In this document: piece by piece, positions 25,465 through 37,700 of the stretch | Layout of the letters: every line of letters starts with the position of its first letter | Position numbering within the stretch: the first letter of the stretch is position 1 | From: Narthecium ossifragum | Lineage: Eukaryota; Streptophyta; Magnoliopsida; Dioscoreales; Nartheciaceae | Assembly (NCBI GenBank): GCA_963920575.1 | Contig: OY986971.1 | Location: forward strand, 6,636,779-6,700,778 | Length of the DNA stretch: 64,000 nucleotides | Reading direction: 5' to 3' | The notes under the pieces: generated by a model | What the model was told of the DNA's origin: nothing | Seen by the model: only the letters and a program-made list of their open reading frames with translations | Databases searched by the model: none | Made by a program: the position numbers and the translations under genes

Positions 25465-28400
25465 TCACTTAAAGCATGGATCCGTCAACTCGACGGACTC
25501 GATAACCTCACCATGAACGATGTCCTTGACATAATGCTTTAATCTGTGCCCATTAACAGTGAAAATCTCATTCGTGTGTGGATTGCGGATTTCTACTGCA
25601 CCATGCGTGAATACGTTATTTATGATAAAAGGCCCGGACCATCTAGACCGTAATTTACCAGGAAAAAGGCGTAATTTGGCATTGAAAAGCCACACTTTCT
25701 GCCCCACAACAAAAGTCCTTCTCGAAATGCGTTTATCATCAAAAGCTTTTGTTTTGTCTTTATAGATCTTGGAATTCAAATATGCATCATTAGGAATTTT
25801 CTCAAGTTCACATAAACTAAGCTTCCTATGTGTTGTGGCGGCATTGATATCAGTATTAAGCTTTTTAATGGCCCACATAGCCCGATGCTCCAATTCAACA
25901 GGTAAATGACAAGGCTTACCAAAAACTAATCGATATGGGGACATACCGATAGGCGTTTTATAAGCAGTCCTGTAAGCCCACAGTGCATCATTTAGCTTTA
26001 TGGCCCAATCTGTGCGGTCAATGCGAACGGTTTTCTCTAAAATACGCTTTATTTCCCTATTAGAAAGTTCTACTTGACCACTGGTCTGAGGATGATAAGG
26101 GGTGGCTATCTTATGAGTAATAGAGTACTTTCTAAGAAGAGAAGCAAAATGTTGATTATTGAAATGAGAACCACCATCACTAATAATTGCACGAGGGCAC
26201 CCAAATCGAGAAAAGATATTACTTTGCAGAAATTTAACCACAACTTTATGATCATTCGACTTGGTTGCTATAGCTTCTACCCATTTAGACACGTAGTCAA
26301 CAGCTACAAGGATATACTGAAAACCAAAAGAAGGTGGAAACGGACCCATGAAATCAATGCCCCAAATGTCAAAAATATCGGCAACTAAGATCGGCGTTTG
26401 CGGCATCTCATTCCTACGAGAGATATTTCCAGTCTTTTGACACCTAATACAAGATTGGCAAAAATTATGAGCATCCTTAAAAATCGTAGGCCAATAGAAT
26501 CCACTTTGTAAAACCTTTGCAGCAGTATTCTTTCCTGAGAAATGACCACCACATGCATGAGTATGACAGAAAGTGAGAATATCATGGACTTCAGACTCGG
26601 GCACACACCTACGGATAACTTGATCAGAGCAGTGCTTAAATAACTCAGGGTCTTCCCATATATAATATTTGATCTGAGAAAAGAATCTATCTTTGGCATT
26701 TTTAGACCAAGAATCAGGAAGCTTGTCGGAAACAAGAAAATTAACTATATGTGCATACCAAGGCAACGAAAGACGGTTCACATGGAAGAGATGCTCATCG
26801 GGAAAGGACGTGTCAACAGGAGTTCCATCAAGAATATGTTCCAAGGGTAGGCGAGACAAGTGGTCAGCAACTACATTTCCTGAACCCTTCTTATCCCTAA
26901 TTTCTAGATCAAATTCTTGCAAAAGCAAGATCCAACGAATCAGTCTAGGTTTGGCATCCTTTTTGGCTAAAAGATATCGCAGAGCGGCATGATCAGTATA
27001 GATAAGGATTTTAGAACCTAGGAGATAAGACCGGAACTTTTCCAACGCAAAGATGACTGCTAATAACTCCTTCTCAGTAGTTGTATAATTTAATTGCGAT
27101 TCAGAGAGGGTCTTACTAGCATAATAAATCACATGCGAAACTTTATTTACTCGCTGTCCTAACACAGCTCCTATAGCTGAATCAGAGGCGTCACATATTA
27201 ACTCAAAAGGTAGGGAATAATCAGGTGAGTGAACGATAGGTGCGGTAGACAGTAAATCACGAATAGTCTTGAAAGCAGTCAAACACGCATCATTGAAGAC
27301 AAAAGGGACATCCTTTGCCAGTAATTCACATAAGGGTCGAGAAATTTTCGAAAAATCTTTGATGAAGCGGCGGTAAAATCCAGCATGACCTAGAAAAGAG
27401 CGGATTTGATGCACAGAAGTCGGTGGAGGTAATTTAGAAATTAACTCAACTTTAGCCCTATCGACCTCTATACCATGTTTGGAAACAATGTGCCCCAACA
27501 TGATTCCTTCTTGAACCATGAAGTGACTCTTTTCCCAACTAAGAACAAGATTGGTTTCAATGCATCGATCAAGAACTTTAGAGAGATTGTCTAAACACGA
27601 TTCAAAAGAATTTCCAAACACCGAAAAATCATCCATAAAGACTTCAAGAAATTTATCGATCATGTCAGAGAAGATGGCCATCATACACCTTTGGAATGTC
27701 GCCAGTGCATTACAAAGACCCAAAGGCATCCTACGATAAGCAAAAGTACCGAAAGGACAAGTAAAAGTAGTCTTCTCTTGATCTTGAGGATCAACTGCAA
27801 CTTGGTTATACCCTGAATATCCATCTAGAAAACAATAATAGCTCTGGCCGGAAAGTCTTTCTAAGATTTGATCAATGAAAGGAAGAGGGAAGTGATCTTT
27901 TCTAGTTAGAGCATTAAGTTTCCGATAGTCAATACAAACACGCCATCCCGTAGTTTGGCGCATCGGGATTTGCTCTCCTTTGTCATTTTCTACTACGGTT
28001 AGACCAGATTTCTTAGGTACTACCTGCGTAGGACTGACCCATTGGCTATCAGAAATTGGATAAATAATACTGGCATCTAAAAGTTTCACCACTTCTTTCT
28101 TCACTACCTCTTTCATATTCGGATTCAGACGACGTTGCATTTCCCTAACAGTTTTAGACTCGTCCTCTAAGTGAATTTTATGCATACAAATCGAAGGATC
28201 AATACCTTTCAAATCAGCGACCGTCCAGCCTATTGCTTTCTTATGATCCTTAAGAACATTAATAAGTTGACTCTCTTGATCAGAAGACAAGGATGACGAA
28301 ATGATAATGGGAAGAGTAGAGTTTAGTCCAAGGAAAGCATATTTTAGAGTTTTAGGTAGTGGTTTAAGTTCAAGTTCAGGTGGTGACTCCAATGAGGTCG

Positions 28401-31167
28401 GCGCAGGAGTTGATGAGAGAGATGGAAGAGGTTCAATCATCCAAGAGACAGTTTCAAGCTTCGTTGTGTCCAGGTCGATTGATCGGTCATCTAACCTATC
28501 GATCGGTGTATCTGTGATGTTTGTTGTGATGTCATCTTTCGATTGTGCAATTTCTAAATTAACATCATCATCACTATCAGAGTCATAATCATGCAAACCA
28601 CTAGATAATTTATCAAAAATCATGGCATGTGATCTATCATCAATACATTCAGTCAAAATGTCAACATTAAAGCATTCATCATCGTCAGGCTCAGGCAAGC
28701 ATGCAGTTTTAAAAATATTCAATTTAACATGCATATGTCCAAAGGAAACATCCATCACCCCAGTTCTACAATTTATGCACGCATTAGCTGTGGCCAAAAA
28801 GGGACGTCCTAGAATAATAGGTACAGTCTTTTTGCAGTGGATCGCAGGTTCCATGTCTAAGACAACAAAGTCCACAGGAAAGAAGAAATTATCCACTTTG
28901 ACTAAAACATTTTCTAAAATACCTCTAGGTGTCTTAATTGACCTATCAGCTAATTGCAAAATCACAGGCGTCTGTTTAAGTTCTCCCATCCCAAACTCTT
29001 TATAAAGGTAATAGGGCATAAGGTTCACACTGGCACCTAAATCAAGAAGGGCACCATCAATATGGTAGTCTCCTATATAACAAGGTATTATAGGGGTACC
29101 AGGATCTTTTAGTTTGGGAGGTGTATCATGTTTTAAGATAGAACTAACCTGTTCAGTGAGGAAGATCTTTTTAGACACTTTGGATTTAGCCTGGCGTTTA
29201 TGGGTGCACAGATTCTTAAGAAATTTGGCATAAGAAGGAATCTGTCTAATGGCATCAAGCAGCGGAATGTTGATGTTGACTTGCTTAAAAGTTTCAAGGA
29301 TTTCTTCGGCAGTTTTTCGGGCTTTGATGGTTGAAGAAGGGTCCTTAAGAGCTGCTGGAAAAGGGACTTTAGGGATATATTTATCTGGATCAGGCTCTCT
29401 AGAATCAGATGTGTCAATATTAGAAGAAAAATGAGAATTATCTTGGGCTGGACGCTTGGTTGTCGGATCGGGTGTTTGATCATCCAGATTGACAGGTTCA
29501 CCTATTTGGTTATCTACTGTTTTTCCACTTCTAAGGGTCACAACGGCTTTGGCACTCTCGAAGTTTTGGCTTTCTACATAGTGCTGGCCTCTGGGGTTTG
29601 TGACCGATTGACTTGGCAAATGACCTTCCTCTCTTTTGGCTATAGTGTTAGACAGTTGGCCCAGTGAGTTTTCAAGTTTACTAATGGATTGGGTATTGGA
29701 ATTACACTGGTTCTCTATTCTAGAAACATAGTTCTGAATTTTAGAGACTTCACTTGTCAAATCACTTCTTATGCCACTAATGTTTGAGTTGATGTTGTCA
29801 TTCATGGCAGTCATAGCTGAAAGGAGGGCACTTAAAGTTGGTTCAGAAGAGGATTGGGTTTGAGAGGCTAAAGTTGATTGCGGAGGGTACCCAGGATTTG
29901 GATTTGCAGAAGGTTTAGGTGGGTACTTAAAAGCAGAAGGGTTAGTTGTGTTGCTTTGCCCTGGAAAATTACTCGATTGTTGTGGCTTCCAACTAAAATT
30001 AGGATGATTTCTCCAACTTGGATTATAGGTATTCGAATAAGGGTTATTTTGAGGTTTGGAAAAACCATAGGTTGCATTAACTTGTTCCTGAACAAAGTCA
30101 GGGAAATTGGGGGCCAGATGACAATCGGTAATATGGTGATCAGAATTAAGGCAAAGGGCACAGATTTCACGAGAAGTATTCGACGCTTGTTGAGCAAGAG
30201 ATTGGCCTGTTTTCAACTGGTTTAAGTCTTTAGTTAGGAGGGTTACTTGTGCGGATAGACTTTGGACTTCAGAAATTTCATGAATTCCCCGAGAATTACG
30301 AACAGTGGTAGACCGACTCCTAGAGACTGAGGCATTGTGTTGTGAATTTTCAGCAAGATTATCATATATTTCCCAAAGGGTGGTCCATGGCTTACTAAGA
30401 ACAACACCTCCGCAGCAAGCTTCGACCATTGTCCTATAACGATCATTAAGACCATTATAAAATGAATGGGCTAACTGCCACTCAGGTACCTCATGATGGG
30501 GACACTCTCTAAGAAGATCCTTAAATCTTTCCCAAGCTTCATGAAACATCTCATCTTCATTTTGCTTGAAAGAGATAATCATGGTTCGATAATTTTGAGT
30601 TTTAATGATCGGGAAGTATTTCTTAAGGAAGACATCCTGAAGTTGGTCCCATGTTGAAATCGAATTTGACGCTAAAGTTTGGAGCCAATGTTTAGCCTTG
30701 TCTTTCAAAGAAAAAGGGAAGAGCTTGAGTCGAAAGGCATCATCATTAAAATGCTGAAGTTTGAACATGGATAGGATTTCAAGAAAGCTAGCAATGTGTC
30801 CATAAGGGTCCTCATTCTCACGCCCATAGAAAGAAGGTAAGGCAGTAATCCAGTTAGGTTTAATCTCATAATGGGTAGCATTGATGGTCGGTGGGTTGAT
30901 ACAAGAAGCATAGGTATAAGGTCCAGGTAGGAAGTGATTCCTAATTGGGACTTCCCTATTATTGTGATCATTTCCACCCCTACCCATGTTATCGTTAGGG
31001 TCAATGATATGTTCCTCGTGTTCAGCCATTAAGGATTGCAAGGTGGTTATGGCTTCCTGGTAATTACTTAGAGACTTTTGTGCTAAGGTTCTAGCGGTTC
31101 GAATTGTGGTCTCTATTTCTAGATCCAAAGGTTCCAACGGATTATTCAGGGATCGTCTACCTTGCAT
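25465..31167 (-). CDS. Athila-type gag-pol polyprotein, uninterrupted
   Basis: An intact 1900-residue frame. Gag core lies at about 100-255 ([29 protein letters not shown]), with a CCHC knuckle near 340 (C-x2-C-x4-H-x4-C). The aspartic protease has [10 protein letters not shown] near 708 (DLGA rather than DTGA, as in other Athila elements). Reverse transcriptase spans about 1020-1220 with FMDDF near 1176. RNase H starts near 1320 ([14 protein letters not shown]). Integrase has an HHCC zinc-binding motif at about 1530-1575 and a DDE core (GIDFMGP near 1605, SDGG near 1662, GQVELSNRE near 1699). No chromodomain follows. All key motifs are present and there is no frameshift, so the protein could be active. 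It replicates the element through a cytoplasmic particle and nuclear integration. The start is the first ATG after the leader (31167), where MQGRRSLN matches the usual short basic start. Confidence 0.97.
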   Translation of the reverse strand: MQGRRSLNNPLEPLDLEIETTIRTARTLAQKSLSNYQEAITTLQSLMAEHEEHIIDPNDNMGRGGNDHNNREVPIRNHFLPGPYTYASCINPPTINATHYEIKPNWITALPSFYGRENEDPYGHIASFLEILSMFKLQHFNDDAFRLKLFPFSLKDKAKHWLQTLASNSISTWDQLQDVFLKKYFPIIKTQNYRTMIISFKQNEDEMFHEAWERFKDLLRECPHHEVPEWQLAHSFYNGLNDRYRTMVEACCGGVVLSKPWTTLWEIYDNLAENSQHNASVSRSRSTTVRNSRGIHEISEVQSLSAQVTLLTKDLNQLKTGQSLAQQASNTSREICALCLNSDHHITDCHLAPNFPDFVQEQVNATYGFSKPQNNPYSNTYNPSWRNHPNFSWKPQQSSNFPGQSNTTNPSAFKYPPKPSANPNPGYPPQSTLASQTQSSSEPTLSALLSAMTAMNDNINSNISGIRSDLTSEVSKIQNYVSRIENQCNSNTQSISKLENSLGQLSNTIAKREEGHLPSQSVTNPRGQHYVESQNFESAKAVVTLRSGKTVDNQIGEPVNLDDQTPDPTTKRPAQDNSHFSSNIDTSDSREPDPDKYIPKVPFPAALKDPSSTIKARKTAEEILETFKQVNINIPLLDAIRQIPSYAKFLKNLCTHKRQAKSKVSKKIFLTEQVSSILKHDTPPKLKDPGTPIIPCYIGDYHIDGALLDLGASVNLMPYYLYKEFGMGELKQTPVILQLADRSIKTPRGILENVLVKVDNFFFPVDFVVLDMEPAIHCKKTVPIILGRPFLATANACINCRTGVMDVSFGHMHVKLNIFKTACLPEPDDDECFNVDILTECIDDRSHAMIFDKLSSGLHDYDSDSDDDVNLEIAQSKDDITTNITDTPIDRLDDRSIDLDTTKLETVSWMIEPLPSLSSTPAPTSLESPPELELKPLPKTLKYAFLGLNSTLPIIISSSLSSDQESQLINVLKDHKKAIGWTVADLKGIDPSICMHKIHLEDESKTVREMQRRLNPNMKEVVKKEVVKLLDASIIYPISDSQWVSPTQVVPKKSGLTVVENDKGEQIPMRQTTGWRVCIDYRKLNALTRKDHFPLPFIDQILERLSGQSYYCFLDGYSGYNQVAVDPQDQEKTTFTCPFGTFAYRRMPLGLCNALATFQRCMMAIFSDMIDKFLEVFMDDFSVFGNSFESCLDNLSKVLDRCIETNLVLSWEKSHFMVQEGIMLGHIVSKHGIEVDRAKVELISKLPPPTSVHQIRSFLGHAGFYRRFIKDFSKISRPLCELLAKDVPFVFNDACLTAFKTIRDLLSTAPIVHSPDYSLPFELICDASDSAIGAVLGQRVNKVSHVIYYASKTLSESQLNYTTTEKELLAVIFALEKFRSYLLGSKILIYTDHAALRYLLAKKDAKPRLIRWILLLQEFDLEIRDKKGSGNVVADHLSRLPLEHILDGTPVDTSFPDEHLFHVNRLSLPWYAHIVNFLVSDKLPDSWSKNAKDRFFSQIKYYIWEDPELFKHCSDQVIRRCVPESEVHDILTFCHTHACGGHFSGKNTAAKVLQSGFYWPTIFKDAHNFCQSCIRCQKTGNISRRNEMPQTPILVADIFDIWGIDFMGPFPPSFGFQYILVAVDYVSKWVEAIATKSNDHKVVVKFLQSNIFSRFGCPRAIISDGGSHFNNQHFASLLRKYSITHKIATPYHPQTSGQVELSNREIKRILEKTVRIDRTDWAIKLNDALWAYRTAYKTPIGMSPYRLVFGKPCHLPVELEHRAMWAIKKLNTDINAATTHRKLSLCELEKIPNDAYLNSKIYKDKTKAFDDKRISRRTFVVGQKVWLFNAKLRLFPGKLRSRWSGPFIINNVFTHGAVEIRNPHTNEIFTVNGHRLKHYVKDIVHGEVIESVELTDPCFK

Positions 31168-31690
31168 ACAAGATCAAAGCAAAAAGAGAAAAAGAAAACA
31201 GAATGTTCGGAGGAGAGGAGAAAATTCGGAAAACAAAGATTGAAAGGAAAGAAATTTAAAACAATAAAACTAACCTGAATGCGCTCACGGTCGATCTCGC
31301 GGTCGACCGTGGATGGCTCGCGGTCGACCGTGGCTTGCTCGCGGTCGACCGTGGAACTATGCAACCTTATTTGAATACGCGACGGTCGATCCTCGTATCG
31401 ACCCTGAGAAGCTTTTTCCGTGACAGAGAGCGACGGTCGATGTCGCGGTCGATCTCGCGGTCGACCGTGACTATCGTAGAGAGCGACGGTCGATCCGGCG
31501 GTCGATGTCGCGGTCGACCGTCAATGGTTTTCAACGTAAGATCGTTCCAGCGCTGCGAAAATTCCAAAAAAATTATCAGAAAAATCCTAAAAAATGTAAA
31601 ATAATGTAAATAAAAATAAGAATCAAACTATGCTCAGAAAAAGAGTTAAGAGAAGATTAAATCGATACTCCGTTATAAATCAAAAAATTT
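31168..31690 (-). other. leader of element E with palindrome array
   Basis: The 5' untranslated leader lies between the primer-binding site and the gag ATG. From 31285 to 31525 it holds about ten copies of GGTCGACCG or GGTCGATC-type half-palindromes, many spaced by short CTCGC or TCTCG linkers. It also contains a block of about 90 bp (31381-31470: CGATCC, TATCGACCCTGAGAAGC, T-rich run, TGACAGAG, then GGTCGATG and GGTCGACCGT) that recurs at 25186-25275 in the 3' region and in the solo LTR at 45646-46681. Position next to the primer site would suit an RNA dimerisation or packaging signal, but this is inference. Confidence 0.7.
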
Positions 31691-31708
31691 TCCCCGGCAA
31701 CGGCGCCA
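31691..31708 (-). other. primer-binding site, tRNA-Asp type
   Basis: The minus strand reads TGGCGCCGTTGCCGGGGA, complementary to the 3' end of plant tRNA-Asp including CCA, five bases inside the LTR. tRNA-Asp priming is known for Athila elements. Confidence 0.9.
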
Positions 31709-31713
31709 AAAAT

Positions 31714-33147
31714 TGATCGCTCACGAACGGTGTCGTTAAATGGTACGCAAAACGCAATTTAGAAATTTATAAACCCTTATTTCAATATTAAATTCAAACG
31801 ATAGTATAATGATGAAATACGGGATCGATCTTCAGGGAAAACTTTGACTTGAATAACGAAGGTGAAATTGAAACTCAAAACTCTAATCCTAAAGCAATGA
31901 AAGGTTGATTTGGATTTTGGAAACTAATTAATTAAAACTAATTACGAAAGCAATTAAAGAGGTTGAAATAGATCAATGAGAGAAACAACCTAGGGAACCC
32001 TCAATCCACTCTAGCTTCACTTCCTGTATTCTCTAATTATCATCTTGCTTCTTCTCTAGACATTATGGAATCATGGCTTCTTAAGCTCACATGAAACCCT
32101 AAAAGAAAGTTGATGACTACCTAAGGCATAACCTATCTTCGTGTAGCATAGATTGTCTTCGGACTTAACCTGAGTACAATCTATCTTTACTTAGCATAGA
32201 TTATCTCAAAAGCATATCAAAAACCACATGAAAACCATCTTATGGAACTCTACCATCAAGCACAGCAATCAAGTAGGACACAAAATACGTCAAGGGAAAT
32301 ACTTCCATCAACTCTATTATCAATAAATTCAAATCCATAAGATCATGTCTATGAGAAAGGAATACAAGAATCAACTAGAAAATACAGAAAGTTATACTAG
32401 AGTTTCATGAGATCCCTAGATCTAGAAGATTAGCCACTCATCTTTGGAATGAAGGCCATGTATTCGATGAAGAAAGCTTGAGATCTACACCACATTTCCG
32501 TCTTCTTCTCCAATCTGAATTCCTCTATTTTTCTCTATGGAGGCCCCTCGTTTTCCAGCCACAAAACCCTTTTTATATCTTAATTCCCGGATTAGGGTTT
32601 TAGGGTTAAGTTAGACCTCAAGTACAACTCGGAATTCCTGGTCCAACCCTGACAGCTCCTTCCAATCGCGATTGGACTCAACCGGTTCAGAATTTGAGAA
32701 TGCGTCCAACACAAAAGATGTAGATCTGGAAGTCCTCTGTCCTCTCACGAAGAGTTTACAATATTTGGACTTAACTAGAATATTTGACGAATATTCTCCC
32801 AGGAGTCGACGGACCAGTCTTCCAACAGCTAAGTATCTTCATCTTTTCCAAAACTGCTATCAATCCATCTGGAATCTCTGAAAGTGTTCAACATGAAAGT
32901 TGTACGTCTTGATGTCTATTAGCTGTCATTCAAATTTCAGAATATTTGGAGATAAGCATAATATCTGGTGAATATTATGCTAACAGTCGACAGAGCAGTG
33001 TATTTCAGCATATTAACCGAATTTCTTGCATTTCTCCTCAAAGCATGATTAAACCTGAAATCAACTAACAAGCTATCAAATACAAACACTCTAGGCCTAA
33101 CAAAGCTAAGTTAAGAGGTTGAATCATGAACATTTAGTGACTTATCA
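31714..33147 (-). repeat. 5' LTR of Athila element E
   Basis: Identical in length (1434 bp) to the LTR at 21307-22740 and about 98.6 percent identical by eye. In element orientation it is the upstream, promoter-bearing LTR. The 76-codon-like open frame at 32672-32881 is LTR sequence and not a gene. Confidence 0.95.
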
Positions 33148-33486
33148 GTAGGTCGGTTAGCGTCCTTATCCGGACACGTCGGTTGACCTCCTTATCGATA
33201 CAACCGATACATGTTCGATCGATCGCTCCCAGGAGCGACCGATCACACGCGGGCCGCCAGCTGTCCTAAAAACAAGCTTTTGTGCGCCCGAGCTTGGATC
33301 TTTCGATCCAAAGCCCGCCTAGGGTTCTAGCAAACTTGGAAACCAAACAAAAGGGGTTGTGTGTGCACCATGCGGGTGTGAAACAAACCGACAAGGCGCA
33401 ATACACCAAATTGCCCTTGCGGTCCACAACGAGCCACGGGCCCGACCTAGACGGTCGACCCAGGAGTAGAGGGACATGTCATCACA

Positions 33487-34790
33487 GAGAGACTACTGCC
33501 AAGAGATACTGAGAAGTAACCCTGGCAACACTGCCAAGGTCAAGACAAATATGGGACAAGATGGGAAACTTTATTTTGAGAGGATGTATATGTGCTTGCA
33601 TGCATACAAGGTGGGGTTGAGGGCTGGTTGTAGGCCAGTAGTAGGCCTGGATGGATTCCATTTGAAGGGCCCATATGATGACCAGTTGTTGGCAGCTGTT
33701 GATGTAGATGAAAATGACCAAATATTCCCGTTTGCATTTGTTCCAGTAGAGATTGAGAACAAGGATGCCTGGGTGTAGTTTTTGGATCTTCTTGCTACTA
33801 ATATAGGGTTTGTCACAAGATCATTATGGACTGTGATTACATACCAGCAAAAGGTATGGCTTATGAACTCAGTATCTCTTAGAGCTTGATTAATTGCCTG
33901 CCAACTGATAATTGATTGAGTTTGATTTTTTCCAACTAATGCTTGTTTTGCAAGTTCAACTGATGCTTTATTAACTGCATGCCAACTGATAATTGATTGA
34001 ATTTGATTTGTGTGAACTAATGCTTGATTAACTGTCAACTGATGATTGATTAACTGCCTGCCAACTGATAATTGATTGAATTTGATTTGTGTGAACTAAT
34101 GGTTGATTAACTATCAACTTATGCTTGATTAACTGCCTGCCAGCTGATGCTTAATTAGGTGTTTAACTGCCAACTAATTGCACACTTTGAATGACTAACA
34201 GGGATTGATTCCAGCAATTGAGGCTATCATGCCAGGATCTTAACACAGAATTTGTGTTGCACCTCTACCAAAACTTCAGCAAAGTGCACAAGGACAAGCA
34301 TATGAAAAACCTGATGTGGATAGCTGCAAAGGCAACAACCAAGCCTCATTTTGAACTTGCCACGCAACATATCAGGAAAGAGAGTGAGGATGCATTCATT
34401 TACCTAAGCAAATTGGAGCCAAGATATTGGTGCAGACATGCATTCAAGTAGTTATCATCTTGTGACATGAATACAAACAATAATGCGGAGTTTTTCAATT
34501 CTATGATCAAGACTGGTAGAGAGAAGCCCATCATCAACATGTTTGAGGACATCATGATTAAGCTGATGACAAAAATGAGGGAGAGGAGGCAGGAAATTAA
34601 AGTAATGAAAGGTCAGGTTGGGCCAGTTATAAATAGGAAACTGAAAGTATTGAAGAGGGAAGCTGGAAAGTGGCAGTGTCATTGGTTTAGAGGATTTGAG
34701 TTTGAGGTTGAGAGTTTAATTGAGAGATTCATGGTCAATCTGGATGCTAAGACTTGCACATGCAATTTTTGGGGTTCGACTAGGCTTCCT
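33487..34790 (+). pseudogene. MuDR-type MULE transposase, DDE and zinc-finger region
   Basis: Central piece of the transposase. It starts in frame with the N-terminal piece across LTR B, then gives GLDGFHLKGPYDDQLLAAV (first catalytic Asp in GLDG) and FPFAFVPVEIENKDAW. A TAG stop near 33777 interrupts the frame. An intron (33854-34201, GTATGG...ACAG) sits where plant MULEs usually have one, just before GLIPAIEAIMPG. The downstream frame continues with LYQNFSKVHKDKHMKNL and SKLEPRYWCRHAF, then the start of the SWIM zinc finger (CTCNFWGSTRLPC), where LTR F cuts in at 34791. A stop and frameshifts make it inactive. Confidence 0.85.
33880..34190. repeat. minisatellite inside the transposase intron
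   Basis: Three to four imperfect copies of a unit of about 60-75 bp built from GCTTGATTAACTGCCTGCC, AACTGATAATTGATTGAATT and TGATTTGTGTGAACTAATG. It fills almost the whole intron 33854-34201, so the intron appears to have grown by tandem duplication. Confidence 0.8.
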
Positions 34791-37700
34791 TGTCACACCC
34801 CGACCTAGAAAACCTATCAAGAACGGGGTATGAGGGTTCCTACTCTATTCAATCCATCTGTGGCGCACTTATAATACAATAAAGCAACTAAATTAATAAT
34901 TAATATGGGGTCAAAATTAAAATCTATAATATGATTCAGGATTATGATACAAGTCTAACTCCAAAATATCATATTATAACTATCTCAAAATTTCTTGCAG
35001 AAGGGAATTATACATTTATTGTCCCAAAAAGTAGTAACTGGAGCCCAAGTCCTCAAGCTCCTCCAGAAGTCGACGTGCCACCATGTGCCTGTCCAGTGGG
35101 TGCTACAGAAGAAGAGCTGACGTCTGCACCTGCAAAACGCAGCCCGGGTAGGAGTGAGCAGTAAACTCAACATGATTCTATACTATGACGCTCACAAGGA
35201 AGAGAAACAACAAATTCTGAGGTTCCATCTCATCTCTAGGGGAAACATACGTCACGTACACCGCCTACCCCAGGCAACGCACGCTGATGACCTCTGGTAC
35301 CGTCAATAGTCGTCCCTCTCAACCAAGTGCCCCAGTGCTGAACAACAGGGCGTAGTAAACAGGGTGGTACGTAACTTCCCCTAACAGTGAAACTGAGACT
35401 GAGTCTAGAACCTAGGACGACCTCTATACCTCAATCAATAAAATTGCAGACGATTAGACATTAACCTCAATCATCATATTTATTATAACAGATTCAATCC
35501 TACACCTTGCTACACAGCCTCGGTCCTAAGGCTAGATCCGAGCTGCCCGAGCCCTCGGATCGGCGATTGACCCATCACCCACGCCTAGCTGTTAAGACTT
35601 GAAAAGTGCACAAATCACCCTTATAATTTGGCTTTGTTAGTCTTCGAGCGATGCTTCACTGACTATTTTTATCCTATTTCAGGTACAACAGACCCTAGTA
35701 CGAGTTAGATCAAGTTTGGAGTCAAAACGAGCTCATTTGGATAATTCCAGCATAAATGATTGATCATCACATCAGGAAAGAATCGATCATTTAAGTGCAC
35801 TAACCTGGCAGAGAGCACCATTTCAAAGGATCGATCTTCAATGAAGCAAAGAATCGATCATTTATACACGACAACAGTGACAGAGAGCAAGGTTTAAAAG
35901 GGTCGATCTTCCTTCATGGAATGATCGATCATCCACGGGACGTGATCAATAACACAAGGAAATGATCGATCATCTCATATAGGAATGATCGACCATCTAC
36001 GGGACGTAGCCAGCAATTGAAGACCAAATGATCGATCTTCACCCTATGGAGTGATGGATCATTTCTTTGCTAGTAAAGAAAATCAAAGGCCCAGATCTAA
36101 TCCGGGAGATGGATGTTCCTAGGCTATAAATAGGCAATTTCTAGGGTTTTGAGGGGGCTTCATTCTGGGAACTTTTTCTCAGTTTTTTTTCCCCTTTTTA
36201 CTTTTATTTTACCAATTGAGATAGCATGTTTTGGAGGAGATCCATGGTGGAAGAGCTTCATCAATCTTCATATATGGATCAAACCCTCAAGATGAGTAGC
36301 TAAACTCCTTGTCATGGGATTATTATGATGTAACTAGGGTTTCTATTAGGGATTCCTAAGATTTAGGGCTTGTATACCTCTTTGAATGGTTTGTATGGAT
36401 TGACCTTAATTTCTTTATGAACTTGGTGTGATTTTATTATTAATGGATGAATGATTTGTTCCTTTATGTCTAGATTTAGGTCTTGAGCATGTCAGGGCTT
36501 GAGATTAGAGATTCTCATAAAAACATTCATGCTAAAACCATGGTTGTGAGGATTTTCTTCTCGAGATTAAAAGTCTTGTGATCCTAGGACCATTACACGT
36601 AATGCTAGAACCATTATGCCATTATGACCAACTCTTAATCCGTTATTCATCTTAATTCAAGATTATGGATTTCGTAGAGCTAGAACCACTACGCTAGTGC
36701 TAGAACCACTAGGGTAACTTCTAATCCTTGATACATTCTATTTGACTATCTCAAGGCGCTAGAACCATCTTGATCTTACAGCTAAATCCATAGTGTTATT
36801 ATTTTCTCGCGATGAATCGGTCCTAATAAGAGGATTCATTAAAGGTGATTATAACTAATCATTTGGTCACTGACTTTTAGATAATTGCTCTCGCTGACAA
36901 GGGATCATAACCGGAACTTATTGAGTGATAGGCAGAACTAACCATTCACCTATCAACCATTAGGAAAACCATTCACTTTGGTTAGCTCGTTCCAATCCTA
37001 GAAAGCCATGGTAGAATCCTAATTATTGAATAAGCATTCCATGTGAACTTTTCTCGTATTTATCAATCCTTTAGTGTAAAGTTAGTTTAATTTCAATTCT
37101 GAATCTTTTCTCAACTTATTGGTAGGAATCCTTAGATTGAGTTTAGTAGTTCAATTATTTTCTTATGCATTCCCTGTGGATTCGACTCGGATTCACTGCT
37201 ATCTACCCCCAAAGTAGTTAGTTTGAAGTTCGATTAAAAATTTGTAATTTTGATCGTGCATGTTAAGTTGCGACACTTTTCAAGCTCTATCACTAGCCTA
37301 GGAATGCATCTAGTGCAAACAATTCATGTATGATCATACACATTGACAACAGTTCAGGCATGCAACAATATGCCAAGTATTATACAGGACCAGACGCAAC
37401 ACATAGCTCGCCAAGAGTAAGCATAGCATTGGTTTAGAATAAACGGATAAACTAGGCACTCAGCCTACAACGGGAAGCAATCCCTGCTAACTAGCAAAAC
37501 AACAATATAATAATTTTATATTCAAAGCTTAGGGCGAACTTAAGGCCTATTTATTCTACACATCCCAGGGGAGCGTGACTCCCATGGTTCAACCACAAGC
37601 CACGCACGGGCTTACATAGATATAATAATGTTATATCTAAGATAAGATTAAAATAATCGAGTTATTGAAATGAAACCAATTCTACAACAAACCTTGAAAA

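Larger units (their letters stand above)
21307..33147 (-). mobile_element. full-length Athila-type Ty3/gypsy retrotransposon E (TSD gtagg)
   Basis: An 11.8-kb element with two 1434-bp LTRs (21307-22740 and 31714-33147), a 5-bp target duplication gtagg (21302-21306 and 33148-33152), a tRNA-Asp-type primer-binding site, a polypurine tract, and a single uninterrupted gag-pol frame on the minus strand. By eye the LTRs differ at about 20 positions (about 1.4 percent), so insertion is recent. The order and sequence of gag, protease (DLGAS), RT, RNase H and integrase without a chromodomain fit the Athila lineage. About 2.7 kb of non-coding DNA follows the pol stop, where Athila relatives sometimes carry an extra open frame. 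None is visible here. It is the youngest layer seen in LTR B and may be an autonomous copy. Confidence 0.95.
14337..33486 (-). mobile_element. solo LTR B, interrupted by C, D and Athila E (TSD gagag)
   Basis: It begins TGTCGCGCCCCGACCC at 14337 and ends ATGTCATCACA at 33486, flanked by gagag on both sides (14332-14336 and 33487-33491). Its own sequence is only about 2.2 kb (14337-14449, 17151-17647, 20019-21306, 33148-33486). The rest is three later insertions. Element I (49776-52242) has the same ends and internal order without interruption, which confirms that these pieces belong together. Insertion split the MULE transposase in frame. Confidence 0.8.

Noticed and set aside
26385..30455. 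Many secondary open frames overlapping gag-pol
   Set aside because: They are shadows of the 1900-codon polyprotein in other frames.
31691..31708. tRNA-Asp gene
   Set aside because: Only the 18 bases complementary to the tRNA 3' end are present, exactly where a retrotransposon primer site belongs.
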